From: Acidobacteriota bacterium
GTDB lineage: Bacteria; Acidobacteriota; Terriglobia; Acidiferrales; UBA7541
Direction of reading: 5' to 3'
DNA: 37,978 nucleotides
Assembly: GCA_003223215.1 (NCBI GenBank)
Contig: QHYH01000133.1
Coordinates: 1-37,978, forward strand
Part shown: positions 26,058 through 34,300 of the stretch, piece after piece
Numbering within the stretch: position 1 is the first letter of the stretch
How the letters are laid out: each line of letters starts with the position of its first letter
Notes under the pieces: generated by a model
Seen by the model: the letters and a program-made list of their open reading frames with translations, nothing else
Told to the model about the DNA's origin: nothing
Databases searched by the model: none
Position numbers and translations under genes: made by a program

Positions 26058-26525
26058 TTAAGTTCTCGCCAGCTCTCGGCTCAGGTAGATAATCTGCCCC
26101 ACGTGATGATAAGCGTGCCCCGCGCATCGCACGAAAATCTGAAAGCGACTTTTGGCTTCAGGCTCGCGCTCTGCGGTGTACCCCTTGCCCCAGTCTCCCT
26201 CACTCTGCTTTTGAATCGTGTCTACTACCATGGCGACGGCCTTATCAAATGCCTCGAGCGCCGCCTCCTTGTGTGGTGGATAGGGATCGCTGAACTCACG
26301 GTCCCGGTCCCGCACGTACCCCGTTTCCGCGACGCATCTACCGATGTAATAACTCAGATTGCCGGTCAAATGCAGCACCAAGTGCCCCACGCTGTTTCCG
26401 TACGGATATGGTTTGCGCCAGAACTCGTCGTTGGTCAGCGGGTCCACCCACTTGTGCAGATGTTCGGCGACAAATTCGTAATACGCCGCCAGTCCATCTG
26501 CAACGGTTTCATCGAGCGCCGCCAC
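26058..26525 (-). CDS. DinB-like/DUF1572-type four-helix protein
   Basis: The 155-residue product fits the DinB/YfiT fold, a four-helix bundle with a three-histidine metal site. The expected histidines are seen in SVGHLVLHLTGNL and in HAYHHVGQIIYLSREL near the C-terminus. Family members include thiol transferases (bacillithiol, mycothiol) and stress-induced proteins; the substrate here is unknown. The GTG start at 26523-26525 has GGAGG about 6-7 nt upstream. It is divergent from the gene at 26701. Confidence 0.8.
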   Translation of the reverse strand: MAALDETVADGLAAYYEFVAEHLHKWVDPLTNDEFWRKPYPYGNSVGHLVLHLTGNLSYYIGRCVAETGYVRDRDREFSDPYPPHKEAALEAFDKAVAMVVDTIQKQSEGDWGKGYTAEREPEAKSRFQIFVRCAGHAYHHVGQIIYLSRELART

Positions 26526-26700
26526 GCCACGCCTCCCCGCGCGAACCGTTTCCTTATTGTGACCGAGACAATATCGCGCCCCGAGGAAAAGTCAAGCACT
26601 CGCCTTCCGCCTTGTGCCGTCTCCGCGGTAGGGGTCGGGCCGGGGGAGACCGTTCGTACTATTGCGTCTGTTACTGCCAAGTGACGACACTAGGAAAAGG

Positions 26701-27078
26701 ATGGCCCGCTACTCGTCCTTTCTCGGTCGACGTGTGGAAGTGCAATATCGCGCCGGGGACATTCTGTTGCCTGCTTCCGGAGTTTTTGTTGGCGATTCGG
26801 GCCGCTCCATTTTCCTCGAGCAAAGCTTCGAGCAACGCGGGAAGAACGGGCACTTCCGCTGGGAGATTCCCTATCAGTGTCTGGTCCGCATCGAAGAAAA
26901 ACCGGACCCCAGCGCAAACGCAACCGCCGGCCCGGTTGCCCTGAAGCCCGCCTCCAGCCCGGAAGCTCCCGACGCTAGGAATGCTGCGGGCAAGCCCCGC
27001 GGTACAGCTTTGGCTGCCGCGGCTTCGACTCGCGGCGCACGTGCCCTCCCCCTCGACGAGGGCTCCAAAACCGCCTGA
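26701..27078 (+). CDS. Hypothetical protein with N-terminal beta domain and disordered tail
   Basis: The 125-residue product has a compact N-terminal part (1-65), MARYSSFLGRRVEVQYRAG then FVGDSGRSIFLEQSF, that reads like a small beta-barrel of five short strands. The rest (66-125) is Ala/Pro/Ser-rich and probably unstructured. AGGAAAAGG directly precedes the ATG at 26701, which supports this start over one 13 codons upstream. I do not recognise the family. A nucleic-acid-binding barrel is one possibility suggested only by size and strand pattern. Confidence 0.65.
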   Translation: MARYSSFLGRRVEVQYRAGDILLPASGVFVGDSGRSIFLEQSFEQRGKNGHFRWEIPYQCLVRIEEKPDPSANATAGPVALKPASSPEAPDARNAAGKPRGTALAAAASTRGARALPLDEGSKTA

Positions 27079-27104
27079 ATTTCTCCTGGACTCCTCCCGC
27101 CTGC

Positions 27105-27132
27105 TTCCTGTAAAACAAAATTCGGCTACAAT
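27105..27132 (+). promoter_or_regulatory. Possible promoter for the oxidoreductase gene
   Basis: TTCCTG (27105-27110) and TACAAT (27127-27132) are spaced by 16 bp, about 60 bp before the TTG start at 27196. The -10 is good and the -35 poor. Confidence 0.35.
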
Positions 27133-27195
27133 AATCTTTTTTCTTGTGGCCAATTGCTCGCGTCCGAAAGCCAACCGCCGTCGAGGAGGGCTCTC

Positions 27196-28071
27196 TTGAA
27201 TCTCGCCGCCAAACAGATCGGGCTCATCGGTCTCGGCCTGATGGGCCGTCCCATGGGCATGAACCTCATCAAGGCCGGCTACCCGCTCACCGTTTGGAAC
27301 CGCACGCCTTCGCGCGCCGATGAACTGGTTGCCGCCGGGGCCAAACTCGCAAAATCTCCCGGGGAGGTGGCGGCCGCTGCGGACTTCTTGCTCACCATCG
27401 TCAGCGATCCTCCCGCCCTCGAAGAAGTGCTTTGGGGCAACTGCGGCGCGATGGGCTCGCTCAAGCGCGGCAGCATTTATGTTGACTCCAGCACCGTCTC
27501 CCCCGGGCTGGCTCGCAGAATCGCCGCCGCTTGTTCCGAGCGCGGCGTGCGTTTCCTCGACGCGCCCGTCACCGGCGGGGATTGGGGCGCCAAAAAAGGC
27601 GAACTCGTGTTTATGATTGGGGGCGAGGAAGAAACTTTAAAAGAAGCCGAGCCCGTTCTCCGGGTCATGGGCAAGAAACTGTTTCACCTCGGAAAGAACG
27701 GCGCCGGCCAAACCATCAAGCTGGCCATGAACCTCATCCTGGCTCTCCAGGTAGACGCCCTCGCCGAAGCCCTGGCCCTCACGAGTTGCGCCGGGATCCC
27801 CGGCGAAAAGCTCGTCGAAGTCATGCAATCCAGCATGGCCCGTTCCGGCGTTCTGGACGTCAAAGCTCCCAATTTGCTCAAGGGCGAGTACGTCCCGAGC
27901 TTCCCGCTGCGCCTCATGCACAAGGACCTTGGTCTTGCGCTTGACCTTGGCAATCAGCTGGGCGTCGCTCTGCCCGCCACCGCCGCCGCCCGCGAAGTCT
28001 ACAACGCTGTCAAAGGCGCCGCCAAGGAAGACCTCGATTATTCCGCGGTGATGAAATTCTGGAAGCGCTGA
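27196..28071 (+). CDS. NAD(P)-dependent beta-hydroxyacid dehydrogenase (3-hydroxyisobutyrate dehydrogenase family)
   Basis: The 291-residue cytoplasmic enzyme has a Rossmann nucleotide site at its N-terminus (GLGLMG, 12-17), the substrate-binding signature DAPVTGGDWGAKKG (from 122) and the catalytic Lys175 in GQTIKLAMNL. The family oxidises 3-hydroxyacids or reduces short semialdehydes such as glyoxylate or succinic semialdehyde. NRTPSRADEL after the second strand, with Asn-Arg-Thr, favours NADPH and a glyoxylate/succinic-semialdehyde-reductase-like role; that is inference. The TTG at 27196 is preferred because GAGGAGGG ends about 7 nt ahead and the protein then starts just before the first strand; a TTG at 27154 is open too. 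Confidence 0.88.
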   Translation: MNLAAKQIGLIGLGLMGRPMGMNLIKAGYPLTVWNRTPSRADELVAAGAKLAKSPGEVAAAADFLLTIVSDPPALEEVLWGNCGAMGSLKRGSIYVDSSTVSPGLARRIAAACSERGVRFLDAPVTGGDWGAKKGELVFMIGGEEETLKEAEPVLRVMGKKLFHLGKNGAGQTIKLAMNLILALQVDALAEALALTSCAGIPGEKLVEVMQSSMARSGVLDVKAPNLLKGEYVPSFPLRLMHKDLGLALDLGNQLGVALPATAAAREVYNAVKGAAKEDLDYSAVMKFWKR

Positions 28072-28112
28072 ATTTTCCTGGTCGCCCCGCTAGGAATCCT
28101 GGCCGAGCTTGA

Positions 28113-28149
28113 CCTCCTCCCCTCCCTGAAGGGTCCCTGAAGGGAGAGG
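28113..28149 (-). mobile_element. IS200/IS605-like right-end hairpin with duplicated arm
   Basis: On the minus strand CTCCCT and AGGGAG form a stem. Inside it CCCTTCAGGGA occurs twice in tandem, itself a near-palindrome. It is preceded by GTAGGAACCTC, matching the GTAGGAATCCTC that precedes the hairpin at 10168-10194. It ends the TnpB relic next to it. Confidence 0.45.
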
Positions 28150-28162
28150 TTCCTACGGGTCT

Positions 28163-28352
28163 CATGCTACGCACGAATACAATGCGGTTCTCGGCTGATA
28201 CATGGCCGCAGTTGGGGCACGAGCGGCTGGTGTTCTGGGGAGGAACGGCTATCAACAACCCTCTCCCCGCCACAACGCCTTGTACTCCAACTGGCGGCGC
28301 AACTCGAACGGCGAAGCATCCAGAATGGCGCGGTTCAATCCAGACTTGGAGT
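28163..28352 (-). pseudogene. TnpB (IS200/IS605) C-terminal relic
   Basis: Reading the minus strand from about 28352, one frame gives SKSGLNRAILD and ELRRQLEYKALWRG, then two stops. A shifted frame continues LLIAVPPQNTSRSCPNCGHV and SAENR. These are consecutive conserved segments of TnpB: the helix before the zinc ribbon and the first half of the ribbon (CPNC). The second CxxC pair and the terminal catalytic segment are missing; the sequence jumps straight to the right-end hairpin. A frameshift plus an internal deletion make it non-functional. It lies between two intact genes and has the opposite orientation to the relic at 10076. Confidence 0.75.
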
Positions 28353-28439
28353 GGTGCGGGCTCGCTCGAAGCTGCCGGCTACGAAGTTCCGCCCGAAGGC
28401 TATTGAGCGGTCCGGGCGCAACGGGCGCGATCGCTTTGC

Positions 28440-28445
28440 TATACT
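28440..28445 (+). promoter_or_regulatory. -10-like box for a leaderless DUF1801 transcript
   Basis: TATACT ends 7 nt before the GTG start at 28453, and no Shine-Dalgarno sequence is present. A transcript from it would start at or next to the start codon. Confidence 0.4.
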
Positions 28446-28452
28446 CTCCGGT

Positions 28453-28854
28453 GTGAAAAAGAAGAAAGCAGGCAGCGCGACGGCCAAAGGCAAAGCCGCT
28501 CCAAGAAATGTGGCCGAATACCTCGCTCGTGTTCCAGCACCGGCCCGCAGCGCTCTAAGCAAAATGCGCGCGGCGATCCGCCGAGCAGTGCCTCGCGAAG
28601 CTAGGGAAACCATCAGCTACCGGATGCCGGCCTTCAAGCACAAGGGGATCCTGGTGTGGTTCGCCGCATTTTCCGACCATTGCAGTTTATTCCCGACGGC
28701 CGCGGTCATCGAAGCCTTCAAGAAAGAACTCAAGAGCTTTTCGACCTCGAAAGGGACTATCCATTTCCCCCTAAACAAGCCGCTTCCGCTTGCCCTGATT
28801 GAGAAAATCGTCAAGGCCCGCGTCGCCCAGCTCGAAGCCAAGCCGACCCGCTGA
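28453..28854 (+). CDS. DUF1801-family protein (YdhG-like)
   Basis: The 133-residue product has the DUF1801 pattern: VAEYLARVPAPARSALSKMR, then AIRRAVPREARETISYRMPAFKHKG (trimmed core ETISYRMPAF), LVWFAAFSDHCSLFPTA, FSTSKGTIHFPLNKPLP and a final helix. The fold resembles iron-chaperone-like YdhG/frataxin-type proteins, but the function is unproven. The first 17 residues are Lys/Ala-rich. I take GTG at 28453 because the sequence upstream belongs to the TnpB relic region and a -10 box lies just before it. It ends 19 bp from the convergent M28 gene. Confidence 0.8.
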   Translation: MKKKKAGSATAKGKAAPRNVAEYLARVPAPARSALSKMRAAIRRAVPREARETISYRMPAFKHKGILVWFAAFSDHCSLFPTAAVIEAFKKELKSFSTSKGTIHFPLNKPLPLALIEKIVKARVAQLEAKPTR

Positions 28855-28873
28855 CCGCTTTGCCGGGAAGGGG

Positions 28874-30559
28874 TTAGTTCTGTCGATGTTCGTTGGCTTG
28901 GCTGGCAGCTTTGCCGCCGGGGTTGGCGATGAATCTAGGCGGGGCGGCTTCGTTCGCGAATCGGAATCCGCTCAAGTAGGCCAGGCGCAGGATCTTGGCC
29001 ATTTTCGCGTAATTGATTTTGTCCGCGGTGTCGGTGGTGTGGTGGTAGTCGGGGTGAAAGCCGGTGAACCACCAAAACGAAGGAAGGTTGTGCAGCACGA
29101 ACGGGAATTGATCGCTTCGGAAGAAGATATTCAGGGCGTAGTCGCGGTCGAAACGGTAGTCCAGATCGAGGCCGACGTACTTGTTTTCTTCCTCCACGAT
29201 GCGATCGTAGTCGGGGCTGTACGATCGGCCGATGAGGTTCAGCCGGTTGGTGGTATCAGCGGGAATTTCGATCAAGCCTTTGGTCTGGTCGCTCGCGGTT
29301 TCGTTGCGGCCGATCATGTCGAAGTTGATGACCGCGCGCGTGGTCTCAAGCGGGCGCAGCGGATGCGCCGCCATGTAGAAGGAGCCGAGCAAGCCGCGCT
29401 CCTCGGCGGCAAACACCACGAAGAGAAGCGACCGTTTTGGTTTTTCGCCATGCGCGGCATTGGCGGCGAACGCCTGTGCCAGCGCAACCACACCAACAGT
29501 ACCGGAGCCGTTGTCGTCCGCGCCGTGCCAGATTTGGTCGCCACTGATGCCATCATGATCGTGGTGCCCGGAGAAAATGATCGTCTCCGCCTTGAGCTGC
29601 GGGTCGCTGCCCTCCAACAATCCGGCAACATTGTAGGATTTGCCGGTGCTCACGGAAACGTTCCGGTAATGCAAGGTGGCTTGCGTGTCCGGCAGCGGGC
29701 GCGATTGCGGCTTCAGGTCGCGGTCGATGGCCGCTTGCAGCTCCGAAGGAGCTGCTCCCGCGGTGGCGAAGATTTCCTTGGCCGCCGCGTCCGAAATAAT
29801 GGCCGCAGGCGTATGGAGTTCGTCCTCAGCCAGCGCCTGCGAAGGAAGCGGCACCGCGCGTGTAATGGATCCGCCAATTCGGGCGACGCGCTCCTGATTC
29901 GACGGATGCTTGCGGTTGGGTTCCGCTGCGATCAGCACGCCCACCGCCCCATGCGCTTGCGCGTTCAGGATTTTCACGCGCCCGGTGGCGTAACGCGTGT
30001 TGCCGGTGCCGTTGAAGATGGAGTTGGGATCGGTCTCCTGCGGCTCGTGATCGAAAATCAGCACGATTTTTCCGTGCGCGTCGATGTCCTGGTAATCGTC
30101 GTAAGCAAGCTCGGGCGCGGTGATGCCGTAGCCAGCGAAGATTACCTCCGCGGTCACATCAACATCGGAATGGTAAGAGCCCAACGCGTCGGGAAATTTC
30201 CATTGCTTCTCGCTTCCGCTGCGCTTCAGCGCCACGTAACTCTGCGCGCGGTCCGCGCGGTATTCGATGAGCTCGACGGGCTGCAAAAAGCTGCCATTCT
30301 CGGCCGGTTGCAGTCCGGCCTTGGCAAACTCGGAGGCAATCCATTGGATGGCCACCGCGTCGCCATTTTGCAATGACATTCGGCCCTCGAGCGCGTCCGA
30401 GGCCAGAAACGTCAGGTCCGCGCGCAGCGTGTCTTCGCGGATCAAGTTGAATCCGGTCGCCACGCTGGCCGGCATCGGCTGCTGGGTTTCGGCGAGACCC
30501 GCCAAGCGGAAAGAAACCAGGAGAGCCAGAACTACCAGGAGCATTTTGCTCAGTTTCAT
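28874..30559 (-). CDS. Secreted M28-family zinc aminopeptidase with PA-like insert
   Basis: The 561-residue product has a signal peptide (MKLSKMLLVVLALLVSFRLA), a PA-like insert (about 140-265; KIVLIFDHEP, AHGAVGVLIAAEP) and the M28 catalytic domain (about 300-550). Two-zinc ligands are visible: His332 and Asp334 in GHHDHDG, Asp348 in GADDNGSG, the catalytic Glu386 and ligand Glu387 in FAAEERG, Asp414 in NFDMIGRNE, and a late His in DYHHTTDTAD. Such enzymes remove N-terminal residues from peptides in the periplasm. The ATG at 30557-30559 is chosen for the signal peptide; the frame is open 26 codons further up. Confidence 0.92.
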   Translation of the reverse strand: MKLSKMLLVVLALLVSFRLAGLAETQQPMPASVATGFNLIREDTLRADLTFLASDALEGRMSLQNGDAVAIQWIASEFAKAGLQPAENGSFLQPVELIEYRADRAQSYVALKRSGSEKQWKFPDALGSYHSDVDVTAEVIFAGYGITAPELAYDDYQDIDAHGKIVLIFDHEPQETDPNSIFNGTGNTRYATGRVKILNAQAHGAVGVLIAAEPNRKHPSNQERVARIGGSITRAVPLPSQALAEDELHTPAAIISDAAAKEIFATAGAAPSELQAAIDRDLKPQSRPLPDTQATLHYRNVSVSTGKSYNVAGLLEGSDPQLKAETIIFSGHHDHDGISGDQIWHGADDNGSGTVGVVALAQAFAANAAHGEKPKRSLLFVVFAAEERGLLGSFYMAAHPLRPLETTRAVINFDMIGRNETASDQTKGLIEIPADTTNRLNLIGRSYSPDYDRIVEEENKYVGLDLDYRFDRDYALNIFFRSDQFPFVLHNLPSFWWFTGFHPDYHHTTDTADKINYAKMAKILRLAYLSGFRFANEAAPPRFIANPGGKAASQANEHRQN

Positions 30560-30796
30560 GGCAAGAACATACGCAATGCTGCCTCGATGCGCAACCGCAG
30601 AATCCCCTGCTGCCAGGGCCGCATGCGACTTGCCCATGCGTTGTAGGTCCAGACAACCCGTGGGACTTCGCGAGAGGTCCCTCCACGCTTTTCCCTAACT
30701 TACTCCTATGAAAATAGCTGCCTATCGCGTTGAAAACAAAGCATAGGTGCCTGGGTCCATTTTCATCCTTCGTTGTGGCTCTCCGAGAGCCATGAG

Positions 30797-32071
30797 TTAC
30801 TCGTAGCGGAGCGCCTCAACCGGATCGAGCCGCGCCGCTTTGATCGCCGGATACATTCCAAAAAACAGGCCCACGCCCATCGACACGGCGACCGCCAGCA
30901 CGATGGCCCAGAGCGGAACATAGGAGGGCAGGGACGGCACCGCCAAATTGATCAGCAAGCTGATGCCTGCGCCGAGCAGCACGCCGATGACGCCTCCCGA
31001 CCCGGTCAGCACGATCGCTTCGGTGAGGAATTGCCAGATGACGTCGCTGCGCCGCGCTCCAATTGCTTTGCGCACGCCAATCTCGCGCGTGCGCTGCGTC
31101 ACCGACATCAGCATGATGTTCATCACGCCGACGCCACCCACCAGCAGACCGATCGAACTGATCGCAAAAATCAGCAGCGCCACGGACGACGTGATTTGCC
31201 GGAACTGGTCCGCGACTTGTTGCGCGCTGGCCATCCCGAAATTATCCGGCTTGCTGTACGGCACGTTTCTCCGCCGACGCAGCACACCGCGAATCTGGTC
31301 CTGGGCTTCCGGCATGCGCCCAGGATAGGCAACCGCTCCGACCAGGTTTTCGTCGTCCATCGGCAGATGCTTTTTGTAAGTACGGTACGGCACCAGCACG
31401 GCCTTGTCGGCAGATTGGTCCTTTACTAACTGGCCTTTGCGAGGCTCCAGCACGCCGATCACCTCGTAGGACACGCCGTCAATCAGGATCGCTTTCCCGA
31501 GAGGATCCATGTCCGGATAGAGTGTCTTGGCGATGTCCGAACCGATGAGCGCGATGTCCGCACGGTGCTGATTTTCCGCTTCGCTGAAAAATCTCCCGCG
31601 CGCCGGCCGCGAGTTGAACACTTCTTCGGTTGCCGGGAGAGTTCCGTTGTAATCGATCCCGGAAACTTCCTTACTCAGGTAGCGCGCCGTGACCGGCCCG
31701 CGCGCCGGCCCTTCTTCCTCGAACCGCGGATACACGCTGGCGGTCACCGCGCGCACCGCCGGGCACAATTCCCGGATCGCTTCGGCATCCTCCAGCGTTA
31801 GCGGCTTGCGGGCCCGGTCCTCCGGCGTCAGGCGCCCTGTGTGGATGCCCGGGTCGAACCGAAAAAGAAACAGCGTGTCCGGCCCGTAGTCCGAGAGGTA
31901 GGCATTCACGTCTGCATACACTCCCATGAGGATGGACACGACGGAAAGCAGCGCGGTAATGCCGATGACCACGCCGAGCACGGTCAGGAAGGAACGCATC
32001 TTGTTTTCCCGCAGCGTGGTCAATGCCATGTGCGCGTTCTCCCCCAACTGCATGTGCGCGGTGATCCTCAA
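30797..32071 (-). CDS. MacB/FtsX-type ABC permease (second of tandem pair)
   Basis: The 424-residue product has the MacB layout: one N-terminal membrane helix (about 28-50, ending MRSFLTVLGVVIGITALLSV), a long periplasmic core (about 55-285) and a C-terminal FtsX domain with three helices. The conserved segments VGGVGVMNIMLMSVTQRTREIGVRKAIGA (trimmed core NIMLMSVTQRTREIG) and DPVEALRYE are clear. Such proteins do not move a substrate through the membrane but transmit ATPase strokes to periplasmic partners, exporting peptides, toxins or lipoproteins. It follows the paralogue at 32077 by 5 bp. No MacB-type ATPase is fused or adjacent. Confidence 0.88.
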   Translation of the reverse strand: MRITAHMQLGENAHMALTTLRENKMRSFLTVLGVVIGITALLSVVSILMGVYADVNAYLSDYGPDTLFLFRFDPGIHTGRLTPEDRARKPLTLEDAEAIRELCPAVRAVTASVYPRFEEEGPARGPVTARYLSKEVSGIDYNGTLPATEEVFNSRPARGRFFSEAENQHRADIALIGSDIAKTLYPDMDPLGKAILIDGVSYEVIGVLEPRKGQLVKDQSADKAVLVPYRTYKKHLPMDDENLVGAVAYPGRMPEAQDQIRGVLRRRRNVPYSKPDNFGMASAQQVADQFRQITSSVALLIFAISSIGLLVGGVGVMNIMLMSVTQRTREIGVRKAIGARRSDVIWQFLTEAIVLTGSGGVIGVLLGAGISLLINLAVPSLPSYVPLWAIVLAVAVSMGVGLFFGMYPAIKAARLDPVEALRYE

Positions 32072-32076
32072 GAGCG

Positions 32077-33324
32077 CTAAACCTCTTGCCGCAAGGCTTC
32101 AATAGGCTGCAACCCGGCGGCCTTCTTGGCGGGGTACACGCCGAAGAAAATTCCCACGGCTGCGGAAATCGCTTCGGCGATCAGTACGGCAATGAACGGT
32201 ACGTTCATCGGCACGGAAATGGCTTTCGCGACTCCTGCGATTCCATAAGCCAGCGCAACGCCCACCACCCCGCCAATGGCTGCCATCACGGCGGACTCGA
32301 TCAAAAACTGCAGCAGAATATCACCGCGCCGCGCACCCAGCGCCTTGCGGATGCCAATCTCCCGCGTTCGCTCGGTGACCGTCGCCAGCATCACGTTCAT
32401 GATGACCACGCCACCGATGACCAAAAACACCGAGACAATTCCAACCATGGCCTTGGCGATTACTCCGGTCAGGTTCTTCCACAGCTCCATCAGCGAGGCC
32501 TGATCGAAGATGCCGAAATTGTCCGGCTCGTTCGGCGGCAGGTGCCGTCGCGCCCGCATCATCGCCCGCGCCTCATCCTGCGTACGTGCCATCCACTCCG
32601 GCCCGCGCGCCTGGATGTTGAGCCAAATGGTGTCTTGCGTCCCGTACATCTTGAGATAGGTTTGGATCGGAATGTAGGCAAAATTGTCCTGAGACTGCCC
32701 GAAGGCCGTGCCGATGACTCTTGCAACTCCTACCACCTGAAACGGACGCCCCTCGATCAGAATCTCCCGCCCGATGGGATCCACGTTGGGGAACAGCTTG
32801 GTAGCCAGGTCGTTGCCAATCATGGTCACTTGGGAGCGGCTCTCGTCGTCGCCGTCGGAAATGTACCGTCCATCGCGGGGGGTCACCGGATCGATGTCGC
32901 CCATGTTGGCGGTCACGCCGCGAATGTTCACGTCAGTGATGCTTTCCGTGCCTCGGCGCACTTTTCCGTCCGTGCGCAATTCCACGCCCACGCGCAGCGG
33001 CAGCTTCAGGTTCTCGCGCAGCGCTTCGTAGTCGTCCCAGGTCACCTTTTTGTTGCGCCGGTTGGCTTTTACGTACTCTTCCACGTCGGTGATAAGCGGG
33101 AAGCGCGTCAACAGAAACACGTTGGAGCCGAGATTGGCCACGCGGTCGGCGATGTATTGGTTCACACCGGAAATCAGTGAAATCACGACAATAAGGGTCG
33201 CAACCGACAGGATGATGCCAAGCAACATCAGGAAGGAGCGCATTTTGTGCTGGCGCAGTGTCTCAAGCGCCACCCCGACGGGTTCGCGAAACAACACGCC
33301 GCGTTTCAACACGCCCCTCGTCAT
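32077..33324 (-). CDS. MacB/FtsX-type ABC permease (first of tandem pair)
   Basis: The 415-residue product has the same architecture as its downstream neighbour. The first membrane helix is about 26-52 (MRSFLMLLGIILSVATLIVV), followed by a periplasmic core (about 60-270) and the FtsX helices. Family segments are NVMLATVTERTREIGIRKAL and LQPIEALRQE. The two paralogues are clearly different sequences, so a heterodimer is a fair inference. The ATG at 33322-33324 has GGGAG about 12-13 nt upstream. The 286 bp in front (33325-33610) shows no gene and separates it from a divergent gene. Confidence 0.88.
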   Translation of the reverse strand: MTRGVLKRGVLFREPVGVALETLRQHKMRSFLMLLGIILSVATLIVVISLISGVNQYIADRVANLGSNVFLLTRFPLITDVEEYVKANRRNKKVTWDDYEALRENLKLPLRVGVELRTDGKVRRGTESITDVNIRGVTANMGDIDPVTPRDGRYISDGDDESRSQVTMIGNDLATKLFPNVDPIGREILIEGRPFQVVGVARVIGTAFGQSQDNFAYIPIQTYLKMYGTQDTIWLNIQARGPEWMARTQDEARAMMRARRHLPPNEPDNFGIFDQASLMELWKNLTGVIAKAMVGIVSVFLVIGGVVIMNVMLATVTERTREIGIRKALGARRGDILLQFLIESAVMAAIGGVVGVALAYGIAGVAKAISVPMNVPFIAVLIAEAISAAVGIFFGVYPAKKAAGLQPIEALRQEV

Positions 33325-33598
33325 TCGGGCACACGCTCCCTGGCCATTCTACGCACAAGTCACGGCAATTGTTTCGCTCGCTTGATGGCGCGGGGCCCAC
33401 AGTCTAAAGAAAAGAAGATAGGTAAAGAAGGAAGTATCAGCCGGAGATCACGGCGGCAAAGAGAAAAGGCGACAGCAGCCGCCATGTGCCGTCGTCCGCG
33501 GTTTCTCTCGGGCCTTTTATTGCTCTTGGCGAGGTTCGACAGCCCACCTATGAGCCCGGGTGGAACTGGTCGGTCGAGCGTTTGGCTCAGCTTCCACG

Positions 33599-33604
33599 TA
33601 AAAT
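33599..33604 (+). promoter_or_regulatory. -10-like box for a leaderless membrane-protein transcript
   Basis: TAAAAT ends 6 nt before the ATG at 33611. The only purine-rich stretch (AGGGA) touches the start codon, too close to act as a ribosome binding site. Confidence 0.35.
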
Positions 33605-33610
33605 CAGGGA

Positions 33611-34204
33611 ATGAGCGTTCGACTCCTCGCCGAGCCCTGGTGGGTCAACCTCCTTCTAGCGGTTCCGCCGCTCGGCTACTTTTCCTGGAAGCGCGGGGGC
33701 GGCCTTGCGCTTGCGCCCAAGCAACTGCTCTCGAGCGGCGTGTTTGCGGCCGCATTCGGATTTGTCGAAGCTGCGGTGGTCGCTTACCTTCGGGCCGCCA
33801 CCGGCTTGCTCCCCGGTTATCAGGGAACCCTCGCCGACGTCATGCGCAGGTCCGGCGAGTTTTACCAGCAATCGCAGGCGATCGACCAGTTCCCGCCGAG
33901 CCTTCTCACTCTCGAACTCTTTCGCGAAGCTGCCACCATGGTCATGCTTCTCAGTGTGGCCTTTCTCGCGGCAGCGAAGATGAGCTCCCGGGCCGCTGTT
34001 TTCCTGTGGACCTTCGCCATCTGGGACATCACTTATTACGGTGCGCTTTGGGCCACGGTGCGCTGGCCGCTCTCGCTCCGCGACGCGGATGTTTTGTTCC
34101 TGATTCCGCGGCCGTGGATTTCGCCGGTTTGGTTTCCGCTGATGGTCAGCGTTTTGGCGATCCTTGCGGTGCTCTTCGCGCGTGACTCCGGCAGGGGCGG
34201 ATAA
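33611..34204 (+). CDS. Integral membrane protein of unknown function
   Basis: The 197-residue product has five probable membrane helices (about 12-24, 38-62, 104-124, 130-148, 165-190), with a soluble loop at about 65-100 containing DVMRRSGEFYQQSQAIDQF. Short conserved-looking phrases are FGFVEAAVVAYLR (an acidic residue inside a helix) and FAIWDITYYGALWATVRWP. I have no family name for it. It precedes the flavoenzyme gene by 96 bp in the same direction. Confidence 0.7.
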   Translation: MSVRLLAEPWWVNLLLAVPPLGYFSWKRGGGLALAPKQLLSSGVFAAAFGFVEAAVVAYLRAATGLLPGYQGTLADVMRRSGEFYQQSQAIDQFPPSLLTLELFREAATMVMLLSVAFLAAAKMSSRAAVFLWTFAIWDITYYGALWATVRWPLSLRDADVLFLIPRPWISPVWFPLMVSVLAILAVLFARDSGRGG

Positions 34205-34300
34205 AACGGAAAGCCGCGAAGCGCGCACCAGTTTTTTGGGCGCGGGAATCTTCGTCGCGTCCTGGTGCCCGGGAAGCAGGCTTCGCATCAAAGAGGTGCC

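Noticed and set aside
28799-30376. Open frame of 525 codons on the plus strand
   Set aside because: It lies opposite the M28 peptidase with its complete zinc site, and its Arg/Val/Gly-rich translation looks like a mirror frame.
30776-30792. Perfect 7-bp hairpin (TGGCTCT/AGAGCCA) after the permease genes
   Set aside because: No T-tract follows on either strand, so it is not a convincing terminator; reported only as a possible mRNA-end structure.
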